From: Takakia lepidozioides
Lineage: Eukaryota > Streptophyta > Takakiopsida > Takakiales > Takakiaceae
Direction: 5' to 3'
Assembly: GCA_030704615.1 (NCBI GenBank)
Contig: CM060733.1
Coordinates: forward strand, 39,928,001-39,992,000
DNA length: 64,000 nt
This document shows, piece by piece, positions 47,782 through 57,042 of the stretch (position 1 is its first letter; every line of letters starts with the position of its first letter). The notes below the pieces were generated by a model. It worked only from the letters and a program-made list of their open reading frames with translations, was not told the origin of the DNA and ran no database searches. A program made the position numbers and the translations under genes.

Positions 47782-50779
47782 GCAGGGAGACCACAGGCAA
47801 GGCTATCCGGACAGCCAAAATACAGACATGGAAAAGCTTTGGAAGGAATATTTCGCAGACCCCAGCCGTTGGTGGGACAATCGAGGTAAACGGATCCTTT
47901 GCAGAGGACCGGACTTGAAGGACAAGAGTCTCAAGGCGGGACTCTGGATTAATAGCTACAAGAAACCTCTAGGCCTACCGGTAGATGGAATGAAAACTGT
48001 GGGAGCACAATGTGAGGCCGGCACTCCCACCAGCACTTCCACCATCGCTTTTGAAAGATATGGGGATGTGAGGGCACTCTGTAAGACAGGACAACTGAAA
48101 GAGGCATTGCGTCTTTTGCACGATGGAGGTATTGTGGCAAACTCGAAAACTTATCTCTGTCTCTTGCAGGAGTGCATCAAGATGAAATGGCTAACAGAGG
48201 GAAAGCGGGTGCATGCCCATATTATCCAGAGCGGATTCGAGCCTGACGTATTCCTATGCAACACCCTCGTCAACATGCATGCCAAATGCGGGAGAATAGT
48301 GGATGCACGCCTAGTGTTTGACAAAATGCCTGAACGAGGTTTAAGTACCTGGAATATAATGATGGCAGGATATGCCAATCGGGGACATTTCAGGGAGGCC
48401 TTCGAGACCTATGAGCAATTGATGCGGGAAGGGTTGAGACCCAACCAGGCCACATTCATTTGCGTTCTCAAGGCGTGTGCCAATCTGGCAGACCTGGAAA
48501 AGGGCAAAGGTGTTCATGCTGACATCTTGAAAGCTGGAATTGTGTCGAATATCATCTTGGACACTACCCTCGTGGACATGTATGCCAAATGCGGGAGCAT
48601 CAACGATGCAAAGGGGGTGTTTGAGACTATGGCTGAACGAGATGTGGTGTCATGGGGTGCGATGATCGCAGGCTATGCCCAGCAAGGGTGTGGGCTGGAG
48701 GCTTGGGAGACCTATGACCAAATGATGCGGGAGGGGGTGAAACCCAACCAGGTCACCTTTATTTGCGTCTGCAATGCATGTGCGAGCATGGCAGCCTTGG
48801 GAAAGGGCAAAGAGGTCCATGCTGACATACTGAAAGCTGGAATAGTGCCAAACATCATCTTGGACACCACCCTGGTGGACATGTATGCCAAATGCGGGAG
48901 CATCAAGGATGCAAAGGGAGTGTTTGACAGTATGGCTGAACGAGATGTGGTCTCATGGAATGCGATGGTTGCAGGACACGCCCGGCATGGGTGTGGGACA
49001 GAAGCTTTGGAGACCTATGAGCGAATGGTGCGGACAGGGGTGAAGCCAAACCAGGGCACGTTTGTGTCTGTTTGCAATGCCTGTGCCAGCTTGGCAGCTT
49101 TGGAAAAGGGCAGAGAGGTCCAGACTGACATCATGAAAGCTGGAATTGTACCAAATATCATCTTGGGGACTACTCTTGTCTACATGTATGCCAAATGTGG
49201 AAGCATCAATGATGCAAAGGGAGTGTTTGACAGTATGGCTGATCGAGATGTGGTGTCTTGGAATGCAATGATCGCAGGATATGACCAGTGTGGATGTGGT
49301 ATGGAGGCTCTGGAGAGCTATCACAAAATGATGCAGGAGGGGGTGAAACCCAACCAGGTCACCTTTGTTAGTGTTTGCAATGCTTGTGCCGGCCTGGCAG
49401 ACCTGGAGAAGGGCAAAGCTGTCCATGCTGACATTGTGAAAGCTGGAATTGTTGTGAATATCATTTTGGGCACTACCCTGGTGGATATGTATGCCAAATG
49501 TGGGAGTACCAACGAGGCAAAGAAAGTGTTTAATAATATGGTTGAACGAAATGTGGTGTCATGGAATGCTATGATCGCAGGATATGCCCAGCATGGGTGT
49601 GGGATGGAGGCTTTGGAGACATATGAACAAATGATGCGCGAAGGAGTGAAGCCCAACCAGGTCACGTTTGTTTGCATTTGCAATGCTTGTGCCAGCCTTA
49701 CAGCCTTGGACAAGGGCAAACAGGTCCATGCTGATATCATGGAAGCTGGAATTGTACCAGATATCATTCTAGACAATACCCTCGTGGACATGTATGCCAA
49801 ATGTGGGAGCATCGAGGATGCAAAGGGAGTGTTCGACAGTATGGCTGAACGAAATGTGGTGTCGTGGAGTGCGATGATTGCAGGATATGCCCAGCATGGT
49901 TGTCGTAGGGAGGCCCTGCAATTATTTGAGGGAATGCAAAAGGAAGGCTTGAAGCCGAACAGCGTCACCTTTTTATCTGTTCTGTCTGCATGTAGTCATG
50001 GGGGCCTAGTGGATGAGGGCAGACACTTCTTTGATTCTCTGACTCAAAAGCATGGCCTAACTCCTACGGTGGAGCACTTTGGCTGCATAGTGGATCTTCT
50101 TGGCCGTGCAGGCCGGTTGGATGAGGCAGAGAATTTCATTAATAATATGCCAGTCAAACCGGATGCCGTAGTGTGGAAAGCCTTGCTTGGTGCCTGCAGA
50201 ACTCAAGGGAATGTGGAGGTGGCAGAACGAGCGGCGAAGTCGATTCTGACATGGGATCAACAGGATGCTGCAACTTATGTGTTGCTATCAAACATCTATG
50301 CTGCAGCTGGCAGGTGGGACGATACTGCAAAGGTTAGAAGAATGATGAAGGTCAGAGGTGTCAGAAAGGAGCCAGGTCGCTCTTGCATTGAGGTCGGCAA
50401 TAGGGTGCACACATTTGTGGTAGATGACAAATTGCATCCACATATTGCAGAAGTCCATGCTGAGTTGAGAAGTTTGTCTGAGCAAATGAAGGAGGCAGGG
50501 TATGTGCCTGACACACGCTTTGCATTGAATTATGTGGAGGAGGAGCAAAAGGAAATTTCTCTCTGCCAGCACAGTGAAAAGCTGGCCATTGCTTTTGGGT
50601 TAATCAACACGACCCCTGGGACGCCTGTCCGTGTCATCAAGAACCTTCGGGTGTGTGGCGACTGCCACATGGCCACCAAGTTCATATCAAAGATTGTTGG
50701 GCGAGTAATTGTTGTACGTGATGCGAACCGCTTTCACCACTTCCAAGATGGGGTTTGTTCTTGTGGGGAGTACTGGTGA
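47528..50779 (+). CDS. PPR-DYW RNA-editing protein with N-terminal PDF motif (intact, intronless)
   Basis: A predicted organellar site-specific C-to-U RNA-editing factor of 1083 residues. Residues 1-60 are basic and Ser/Thr-rich, like an organelle transit peptide. Residues 101-148 (EKLWKEYFADPSRWWDNRGK, then a PDL...LWI block) resemble the PDF motif of OSB single-stranded DNA-binding proteins. From about 206, six near-identical ~101-residue PLS triplets follow, each with VDMYAKCGSI- and SWNAMIAGYA-type segments, then an E domain and a PG box at 949-950. The DYW deaminase has HSE at 1015-1017, C-x2-C at 1043/1046, HH at 1070-1071, C-x-C at 1077/1079 and ends EYW instead of DYW. The single uninterrupted exon and intact zinc ligands indicate a functional gene. 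The start at 47528 gives the whole leader; see the overlapping upstream ORF. Confidence 0.95.
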   Translation: MAARTIRMAYYTCSRGTPGCPHRDYSACKTGLVPTASRKCGLYTLYGTPAHLNRIAIRFSTTGFKPIAGQLRPIEEDQVRGQGGEQGDHRQGYPDSQNTDMEKLWKEYFADPSRWWDNRGKRILCRGPDLKDKSLKAGLWINSYKKPLGLPVDGMKTVGAQCEAGTPTSTSTIAFERYGDVRALCKTGQLKEALRLLHDGGIVANSKTYLCLLQECIKMKWLTEGKRVHAHIIQSGFEPDVFLCNTLVNMHAKCGRIVDARLVFDKMPERGLSTWNIMMAGYANRGHFREAFETYEQLMREGLRPNQATFICVLKACANLADLEKGKGVHADILKAGIVSNIILDTTLVDMYAKCGSINDAKGVFETMAERDVVSWGAMIAGYAQQGCGLEAWETYDQMMREGVKPNQVTFICVCNACASMAALGKGKEVHADILKAGIVPNIILDTTLVDMYAKCGSIKDAKGVFDSMAERDVVSWNAMVAGHARHGCGTEALETYERMVRTGVKPNQGTFVSVCNACASLAALEKGREVQTDIMKAGIVPNIILGTTLVYMYAKCGSINDAKGVFDSMADRDVVSWNAMIAGYDQCGCGMEALESYHKMMQEGVKPNQVTFVSVCNACAGLADLEKGKAVHADIVKAGIVVNIILGTTLVDMYAKCGSTNEAKKVFNNMVERNVVSWNAMIAGYAQHGCGMEALETYEQMMREGVKPNQVTFVCICNACASLTALDKGKQVHADIMEAGIVPDIILDNTLVDMYAKCGSIEDAKGVFDSMAERNVVSWSAMIAGYAQHGCRREALQLFEGMQKEGLKPNSVTFLSVLSACSHGGLVDEGRHFFDSLTQKHGLTPTVEHFGCIVDLLGRAGRLDEAENFINNMPVKPDAVVWKALLGACRTQGNVEVAERAAKSILTWDQQDAATYVLLSNIYAAAGRWDDTAKVRRMMKVRGVRKEPGRSCIEVGNRVHTFVVDDKLHPHIAEVHAELRSLSEQMKEAGYVPDTRFALNYVEEEQKEISLCQHSEKLAIAFGLINTTPGTPVRVIKNLRVCGDCHMATKFISKIVGRVIVVRDANRFHHFQDGVCSCGEYW

Positions 50780-51983
50780 AACGATGCTGTTGTTGTAAGG
50801 TGTCAGTGCGTTGCTTCATTCCCTATAAGTCTGCAGCTGCTTGATTCACCATTCCCTGGGAAGGCTGGTTATGATGTACTGTTGGGCATTTCCTCCATGG
50901 CATATTACCCCTCCAAGAGCCCATTTGGAGGTGGAAACTCAGCTCAAAATTGCAATATGTTCCCACACAACCCCCATGTCAATCTGGTTACGGACATTAA
51001 TGGTTGATGGACAGGGTGGTCTAGAGCGTGCTAGGAAATAAAATGTGGATGTCTGAACTAAGCTGGCCTTAGATGTGATATGTGGCTGTCCTTGGACTGC
51101 AGAGTCACGTCTCAAAGAAAGATAAAGAAACATATCTGATATTCTGTGTCAAATACATGGCAGAGGGCTTGATGGCATTAGGTGGAATTCACTTGTTTTA
51201 ACCTCGTTGTACCATCATCCATTTTCGTTGAAAGAGTCTCTTTACTTTGTTGCGCTTGAGGTGCCCAAAACTGAAATGGACCAAATGAACCTGGCCAACG
51301 TCGCATCATAACAAGGATGTAGTGACACCAAAGAGTATACAGGAGTTAGGGTCTTGGGTTCTAACATGACATGCTTGTGGCAAGGGAGAGGCTACATAGG
51401 AGTGACAGCCAGCATACCACGTTGGATGTGATTTGGGTTCAAACCACGGTCTGGTGTGTCATGAAGGTGTCCACCTTTCAGCTGGAAGGCAGTAGCCCTT
51501 GTGGTGAAGTGACACCATAAATTACGCCCCCTTGGGGAGGCGACATACTTTTTTCTTTTCTTTTTTACTTTCTAGGAGTGACAAAACTTGTTGATGTGAG
51601 ATGAACCTCTCTAGAAAGACCTGTCCATGAGTCACTGGACTTACTGGTTCCATGTAGGCTGTTCGGCCTTGAGCCAGATAATGGCCTCACAGGCAACATT
51701 GTAGCCAGGCCTTCGGACATTCTCTTTTATTTCACAGATAGGACTGTTGATTGTTTTCCTTGTATTTTCAGTACACATCTTCCCATCTCGAAAACGAAGA
51801 GAGACGGAAGACTCACAGATCTTCGGAATGGTCTATAAACTCTTTGTGTGAGTCAGTTTCATGTACATTCGTACATTCCCACTAGTAAATAGTTCGAATT
51901 CATGAGAAAACAAGTACATCCAGATGGGTGTTACAGAAGTCTAATGCTCACGTTTTTGTGCAGTGTAATTCAGTCTTTAGACC
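50780..51983. other. PPR 3' flank and intergenic DNA; no gene seen
   Basis: Includes the PPR 3' UTR. A tRNA-like GGGTTCAAACC box occurs near 51434, but no tRNA fold could be built around it. No ORF of interest. Confidence 0.5.
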
Positions 51984-52878
51984 ATGGCTCCACCAGAGGG
52001 GACGGCGCCTGCACGTCCTACAGAAACACACGGAGATCAGTTCCGAGATTCTCTAGAAGCATAACTGCAAAGGTCTCTTGACTTCAAACACTTCGTGCTA
52101 CCAGAGAACGATCAGTTTCTTCCCCATGATGAATTTGAGAATGACGATGATATTCCTACCGTCGACATGTCGACTCTTCATTCTGGAAACAGGAAGTGAA
52201 GAAAAGAGTAATAGCTGAGATGGTGAAAGCCTGCGAAGATTGGGGCTTCTTCATGGTTACCAACCACAGCCTGCCCATGGAACTAGTGCGCAAAGTGGAG
52301 GCTGACGCCGGTTCTTTGCCTTACCCCTTGAGCGTAAGCAAAAGGTCTACCGAGAGTCTTTTGGAGGTCCTGGATATTCTGGAGGCACCCGTGACCCAAG
52401 TAGAGATCCTCGCAAGGCATGGGTAGAGGGTATGCATTTCTTTAGCAATGCCACTGTGGTGGAGGATCACGTGCAAAAGATTTGGCCCGATAAGCATGAT
52501 CAGGAGGAGTTCAGGTACCAGCTCCTTGTGACCCTTCTCTCACACATGAGATCTCCAGGCCCTGACAGTTCTGTACCAGGACGGTTTTTGAGGTCTGCAA
52601 CTATTGAAGTCACGTGAGCAGTAAATGGGTGGGGTGTCCGCCCTGACCCGTCTTCAATGTTGGTGACGTAGTACTCAGGTCAGTTAACGGATTGTAGTGT
52701 TAGTGTTGTGACCAGGCGTGGAGCAACGGAAAGTACAAAGTACGCAGCATCGGGCAGCAGTGAACGGCACTATTCCTCGCCTGTCTATACTCTTCTTCTA
52801 TGCCCCCAAAAATGACGTTGTTATCGAGTTGATGGATGCAGATCACCCTGCTCTGTATCCTCCATTCACTTTGGGGTG
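51984..52878 (+). pseudogene. 2-oxoglutarate/Fe(II) dioxygenase pseudogene, catalytic core lost
   Basis: The ATG at 51984 opens MAPPEGTAPARPTETHGD, then a TAA. The same frame continues with ENDDDIPTVDMSTLHSGNR. After a frameshift near 52195 comes VIAEMVKACEDWGFFMVTNH, the DIOX_N hallmark. A second frameshift near 52315 restores FFALPLERKQKVYRESFGG and the KAWVEGMHFFSNATVVEDHV block, up to about 52540. The only other part found is RLSILFFYAPKNDVVI...DHPALYPPFTLG at about 52775-52878, the family C-terminus. The central jelly-roll with the HxD...H iron ligands and the RxS motif is missing. The subfamily cannot be decided. Confidence 0.8.
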
Positions 52879-53007
52879 AGTACTCGGAGATGATGAAGGA
52901 GAGGACCCGCTTTTGCGCGCTTGACTTGTTACAGCATGAATTAGTGAGTGAAATGTTAATAATGTGACAGATAGTCGAGTTGGGTGACTCATCACTTCAT
53001 TGCCAGA

Positions 53008-54383
53008 TTAACCCCTAAAGGACAAGGGCCAATTTTTGCCAAGACCTCAAAAACTGGACCCTGGCCCTCTAAAACATTTATATCTTGAGATTTACTAAGG
53101 TCCCGTAAAACTAACCGTTGGAATATACTCTCAACTACCCCACCTACGACCACAAAAATCCCTGTCTAAATCCAACCAGCAGATCCAAAGAATATAATGT
53201 CTAAAGTGGTGCAAAAAACAAAAACATGAAGTAAATAGGGGAAAAAAAAGTTATTTTTCTATCGAATTTCCCATCTGCGAACTGGTCTGACATGACACTC
53301 TCCAGAATCTGGTGCCCTGTCATATAAGACACCTTCCCTGCAAATTTCATCTTTTTCTGACATAATCTCAGGTGGGCTGCTTTGTATGCTAAAAATGGGG
53401 GGTCAAATTTGGGATTTTGGGCAGGCAAAAAGGTTTGTTCAGAAAATTGAGGAAAACTTTTGAGCCGTTCATTTGGCAATCGCTCCGGTGGGAATGTTGT
53501 GGCTGGGTATGGCTGTTCCGCAAAAACATTTCGGGCCAATCTGAGTCTCCTATTAGGTCTTTTTACCCCCTGCCCATGAGACTTGCAATTGCACCTATGT
53601 GGGCCTAGAATTTTTGGGCAGTAGCCCTCTCTTGTGGAGGGTTTTAGGGGTGCCTCATCCTACCCGTCCCTAAATTGATTAGGCCTCCACCCCTCCCAAG
53701 GCATGTCCACCCCCCCCCCACCCAGGTTCGGGTCACCCCTATGTTTATTGGGTTTTGGGGTCACCCACCCCACGCGTTCATGGGCCACCCATGTCGGAAA
53801 TGTGTCCCGGTTTTCATGACAGAAAAACAAAACTCGTCGGATTTCACAAAGTGGACGGAAGCATCTCCAGGCAGCTCTCGAGTTGCACACCGTTGCGCAT
53901 CAATTGAGTCTCCTCCCGCGCTCTCCCCCCCACAACAACAGGTTTGATACCAAACCACGCCCGGAGCTACCATCGCCATTGATTCCAGCTTGGGGATTAG
54001 GCATGGAGATCTCCGGGGCAGGTCGGCTGCGGGTGCCATTTAGGGGGTAAGTGGCGCAATAAAGGGTGTTGGGAGACGCGCCACCCTGCCATGGGGGGGT
54101 TGCATGGAATTTCACCCTAACCTGACCCCAGTTGTCACGTTATCCTTAGGGTAGGTTAGATGGTGGAAAGTGGCCTCAAAATCACGAGTGTGGCGGACTC
54201 TACGCTCTCCACGTGGCAATTGCCAGGTCGTATGACCAATTGGGAAATGCCACGTCATACCTGACTTGATTTCCAATCGAATGAGCCTATGTGGGCCCAC
54301 ATCAGGCGTAACCTCAGGGATAACCAGCCTGTTTTCTAAACCCAACCGACCCAAGTTGGGTCATTTTGACGCTTAGGGGTTAA
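53008..54383. mobile_element. piggyBac-like MITE 1 (TTAA-flanked, 1368 bp)
   Basis: TTAA at 53008-53011 is followed by CCCCTAAAGGACAAGG. At the other end CTTAGGGG precedes TTAA at 54380-54383. Terminal match is short (CCCCTAA) but the left terminus resembles that of the neighbouring element 260 bp away. No transposase ORF is recognised; the ORFs inside are short. Confidence 0.65.
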
Positions 54384-54639
54384 AAGTGTCGTTTGGGAGT
54401 TTCACTGGACATCATCATGCAAAGTGTGTACTGCGATATCCACTTATGAAGGCGATGATCCTGTCAAAACCATGTAAATTACTATGATTGAAAGCAAGGG
54501 GTTGTGGGTTGGGCGCTAGTATCCTTCAAATGATGAACAACTAGTTGATGGAACCTTGAATTGTCTTATTCAGCTTTGCCTCGTTACAGCTCTTATAGTG
54601 AACATTCATGGTCCTCACAGCACTAAGTAGATCAAGGTT

Positions 54640-55615
54640 TTAACCCCTAATGGACGAGGCTGTTTTTGGTGGGCCCACTCCAAAACAGCACATACCCTCA
54701 CGGATGAGGGTATATCTCCCAGCTAACAAACATCCACAGGGATGAACCATATGAAAGGAAGGCTACCTACCTCATGCACCTGCTGTAAAAATTCCCAACC
54801 CATTTCACCGTGTCATTAGGAAGACTATGACAAAATGGTAAGCCCTAAATCTGTAGTATACTCCAATTTTAGAGGGAAAAAATAGTTTGACCGGGCCATT
54901 TTTCCTTGCAAGTACCCACCCACATTCCAATTCAAAGGCACCTAAAGCATGTTGCCCCAAATTTGCAAAGCAGAATTCCTAAATCTGCATAGGGTTGCTT
55001 TGTATGGGAAAACAGGGGGGTTAAAAAATACCATTTAGCTCAACTGATCTGTAATTCAGCCATAGGGGTCCAAATTGGCGTTGTAACCACAATAGCAATG
55101 GTGGAATTGTTCCTTGATTGATTTTCTACTACCTCCAAAAAGAATTTCTGAATTCTAACCAAAATACAGGCAGAGATTTCAATTCCTATTTAAATCCCAG
55201 CTGAGGCCAAGTATTGCCTGAGCCGGTAGATAATTCCGGCCAAAAAAAGGGGCCACATCATCAAAACTGATGAAGTCACGAGGGCTGTTTTGTGTGGGCT
55301 TGTTTTTAGTAGGGCCCCGCTGTTACCCGTCGCCGGCAAATGCCGAGACCCAGTCCCATCTGTCTGCCATGTGGTAAAGCCAACCCTGCTGGAGGGCCCC
55401 AAACCACATGATTTTGGGTACCCCCATGCACTCCAAAAACTCCTAACGGGTGTCCTTTAGGATTTTAGATTGACATCAACACAAAGGGCGCAGAACTAAA
55501 TTTCCTACATTTTTTTATTCAGGGCTCGATTTCATCTGAGTTCCTCCCGACAGTTTTCATCCATTTGAAATTTTCAATCGACCCGATTCAGGTCGACTCG
55601 TCCATTAGGGGTTAA
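54640..55615. mobile_element. piggyBac-like MITE 2 (TTAA-flanked, 968 bp)
   Basis: TTAA at 54640-54643 and 55612-55615 flank perfect 15-bp inverted termini CCCCTAATGGACGAG / CTCGTCCATTAGGGG. TTAA duplication with CCC-starting termini is the piggyBac signature. An internal TGCTTTGTATG...GGGGG segment resembles one in MITE 1, so the two are probably family members. There is no coding capacity. Confidence 0.8.
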
Positions 55616-56175
55616 CCAATAGTTGGAGTAAGTGAAAGAACTTGGTCCCAAATGGTGCCGAGAATGGAGCTAGCATAATTAAGTGTAGGGAAATGCGGTT
55701 AGAGCCTCGCTAGAGCTAAATGATATGAACATGATACTTACATACAACGTGTCCAACTACATCACACCAAAAGAAAATACAGTCACTGCCACTAGTCAAT
55801 CGCTAGGCTGCCCACTATGGCAGTCACTAGTCCACCACAATCGCCACAATGTAAGTATTTCCAGGCTTCATGTCCCTTATAGAAAATATCATCAGGGCCC
55901 AATTTCTCTTTGGCCAAGTTGTTCCAAGCCAAATTAAACCATGAACGAAGTTGGGAATCCTTCTGTAGCATGACCTTCGCATCATAGAGATACATATGGG
56001 GCGGAACTGAAGGTAAGACCCAATGATCCCCACTGGAATAACTCAAAAATCGTGATTGCATCTTCTGCTGCTCAATGTGATAACGTGCCATGAAACAAGC
56101 AGCATAATACAATCCACAGCCCATGACAATACTAGATACCTCCTTGGTCTTGGTGTAGATGTACCCATGAACAAC
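55616..56175 (-). other. Unrecognised ORF (55792-56124) next to a gag remnant
   Basis: The minus-strand frame contains ARYHIEQQKMQSRFLSYSSG and FYKGHEAWKYLHCGDCGG and continues upstream toward the gag fragment. I cannot name the family. Proximity suggests a retrotransposon-associated or readthrough segment. Confidence 0.35.
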
Positions 56176-56430
56176 CTAGTTCCAGGTTAGGAAATGATTA
56201 TCAGAGAATCTTGCATACCATTCACTTGCTTTCTTTATAAGTAAACAAGGAAACAGTCTCATTTTGGCATCATCGCCATTCTCATTGTTCACAATACACA
56301 TGTGCTCAAATTGGCTGATGTGTACATCAGGATCCCCTTTTCCTGCATATATTGAAAAAGGTGGTTTGCCCATGTTGGTTGTAACGCCATCTGTGGCCCT
56401 ACCCCCTGCCCACTGACAAGTGCTGACCCC
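56176..56430 (-). mobile_element. Ty3/gypsy-type gag remnant
   Basis: KPPFSIYAGKGDPDVHISQF, then MRLFPCLLIKKASEWYARF and NHFLTWN, match the Retrotrans_gag pattern (GDP-x-H-x3-FE, then A-x2-WY, then W). It ends at a stop at 56176. No protease, reverse transcriptase or LTR is seen, so it is an isolated fragment. Confidence 0.6.
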
Positions 56431-57042
56431 CCTGCTGGTGCTGGTCCTCAAGGACCTGTTGTAGTTGTGGTGGAACTTCCACCAAGTGCTGGTCCCTGAG
56501 CACTCCCTGCTACTGGCCCCACTACTGCAGCTATTTCTCGTCATTTGCAGTGCAGAATATTTTGATGCACCTAAAATCTGCTACTTCCAAAAATGGAAAG
56601 ACAAGATATGATCTCAAAGGTCATATTAACCACAGCTTGGGCTCCTTACTGAGCATATGTTTCTGCCATGGCTCCCAGAAGTTGAAACTCATCTTGAAAG
56701 ATAGAACTCAGCAATTTGAACTCTATTTTACCTTGCAAGGGTGGTCCTACCCTGCCAATGGTGGGATACACCGTGTGAACCTCTTTCTACTCCATCATAG
56801 AGCTCTCAGCCCAGCAGTCGCGCCCTACTATTCTGTAAAACCAAAAACTAACTCTAACGTTGTGCAAAGCCAAAGCCACTTGCAGCAGGTCCCGACATCA
56901 GTGTCCTATGCTCTTCTTCTTTTCTGACTTCGTTCTGGAACTCAGCTTCACTTTCTTGGCATACTGGCAGCAGACATTTTAAAAAGGTCATTTCCTGTGG
57001 AAAAAGGATACTTGGAAAACCAATAAACTTGAAATGCACATT
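56431..57042. other. Spacer downstream of STT3B; no gene seen
   Basis: Contains the presumed STT3B 3' UTR (left of 57043 on the minus strand). No recognisable coding sequence. Confidence 0.5.

Noticed and set aside
51420-51450. tRNA gene from a GGGTTCAAACC box
   Set aside because: No acceptor or anticodon stem could be paired around it. No tRNA or rRNA genes were seen elsewhere in the window.
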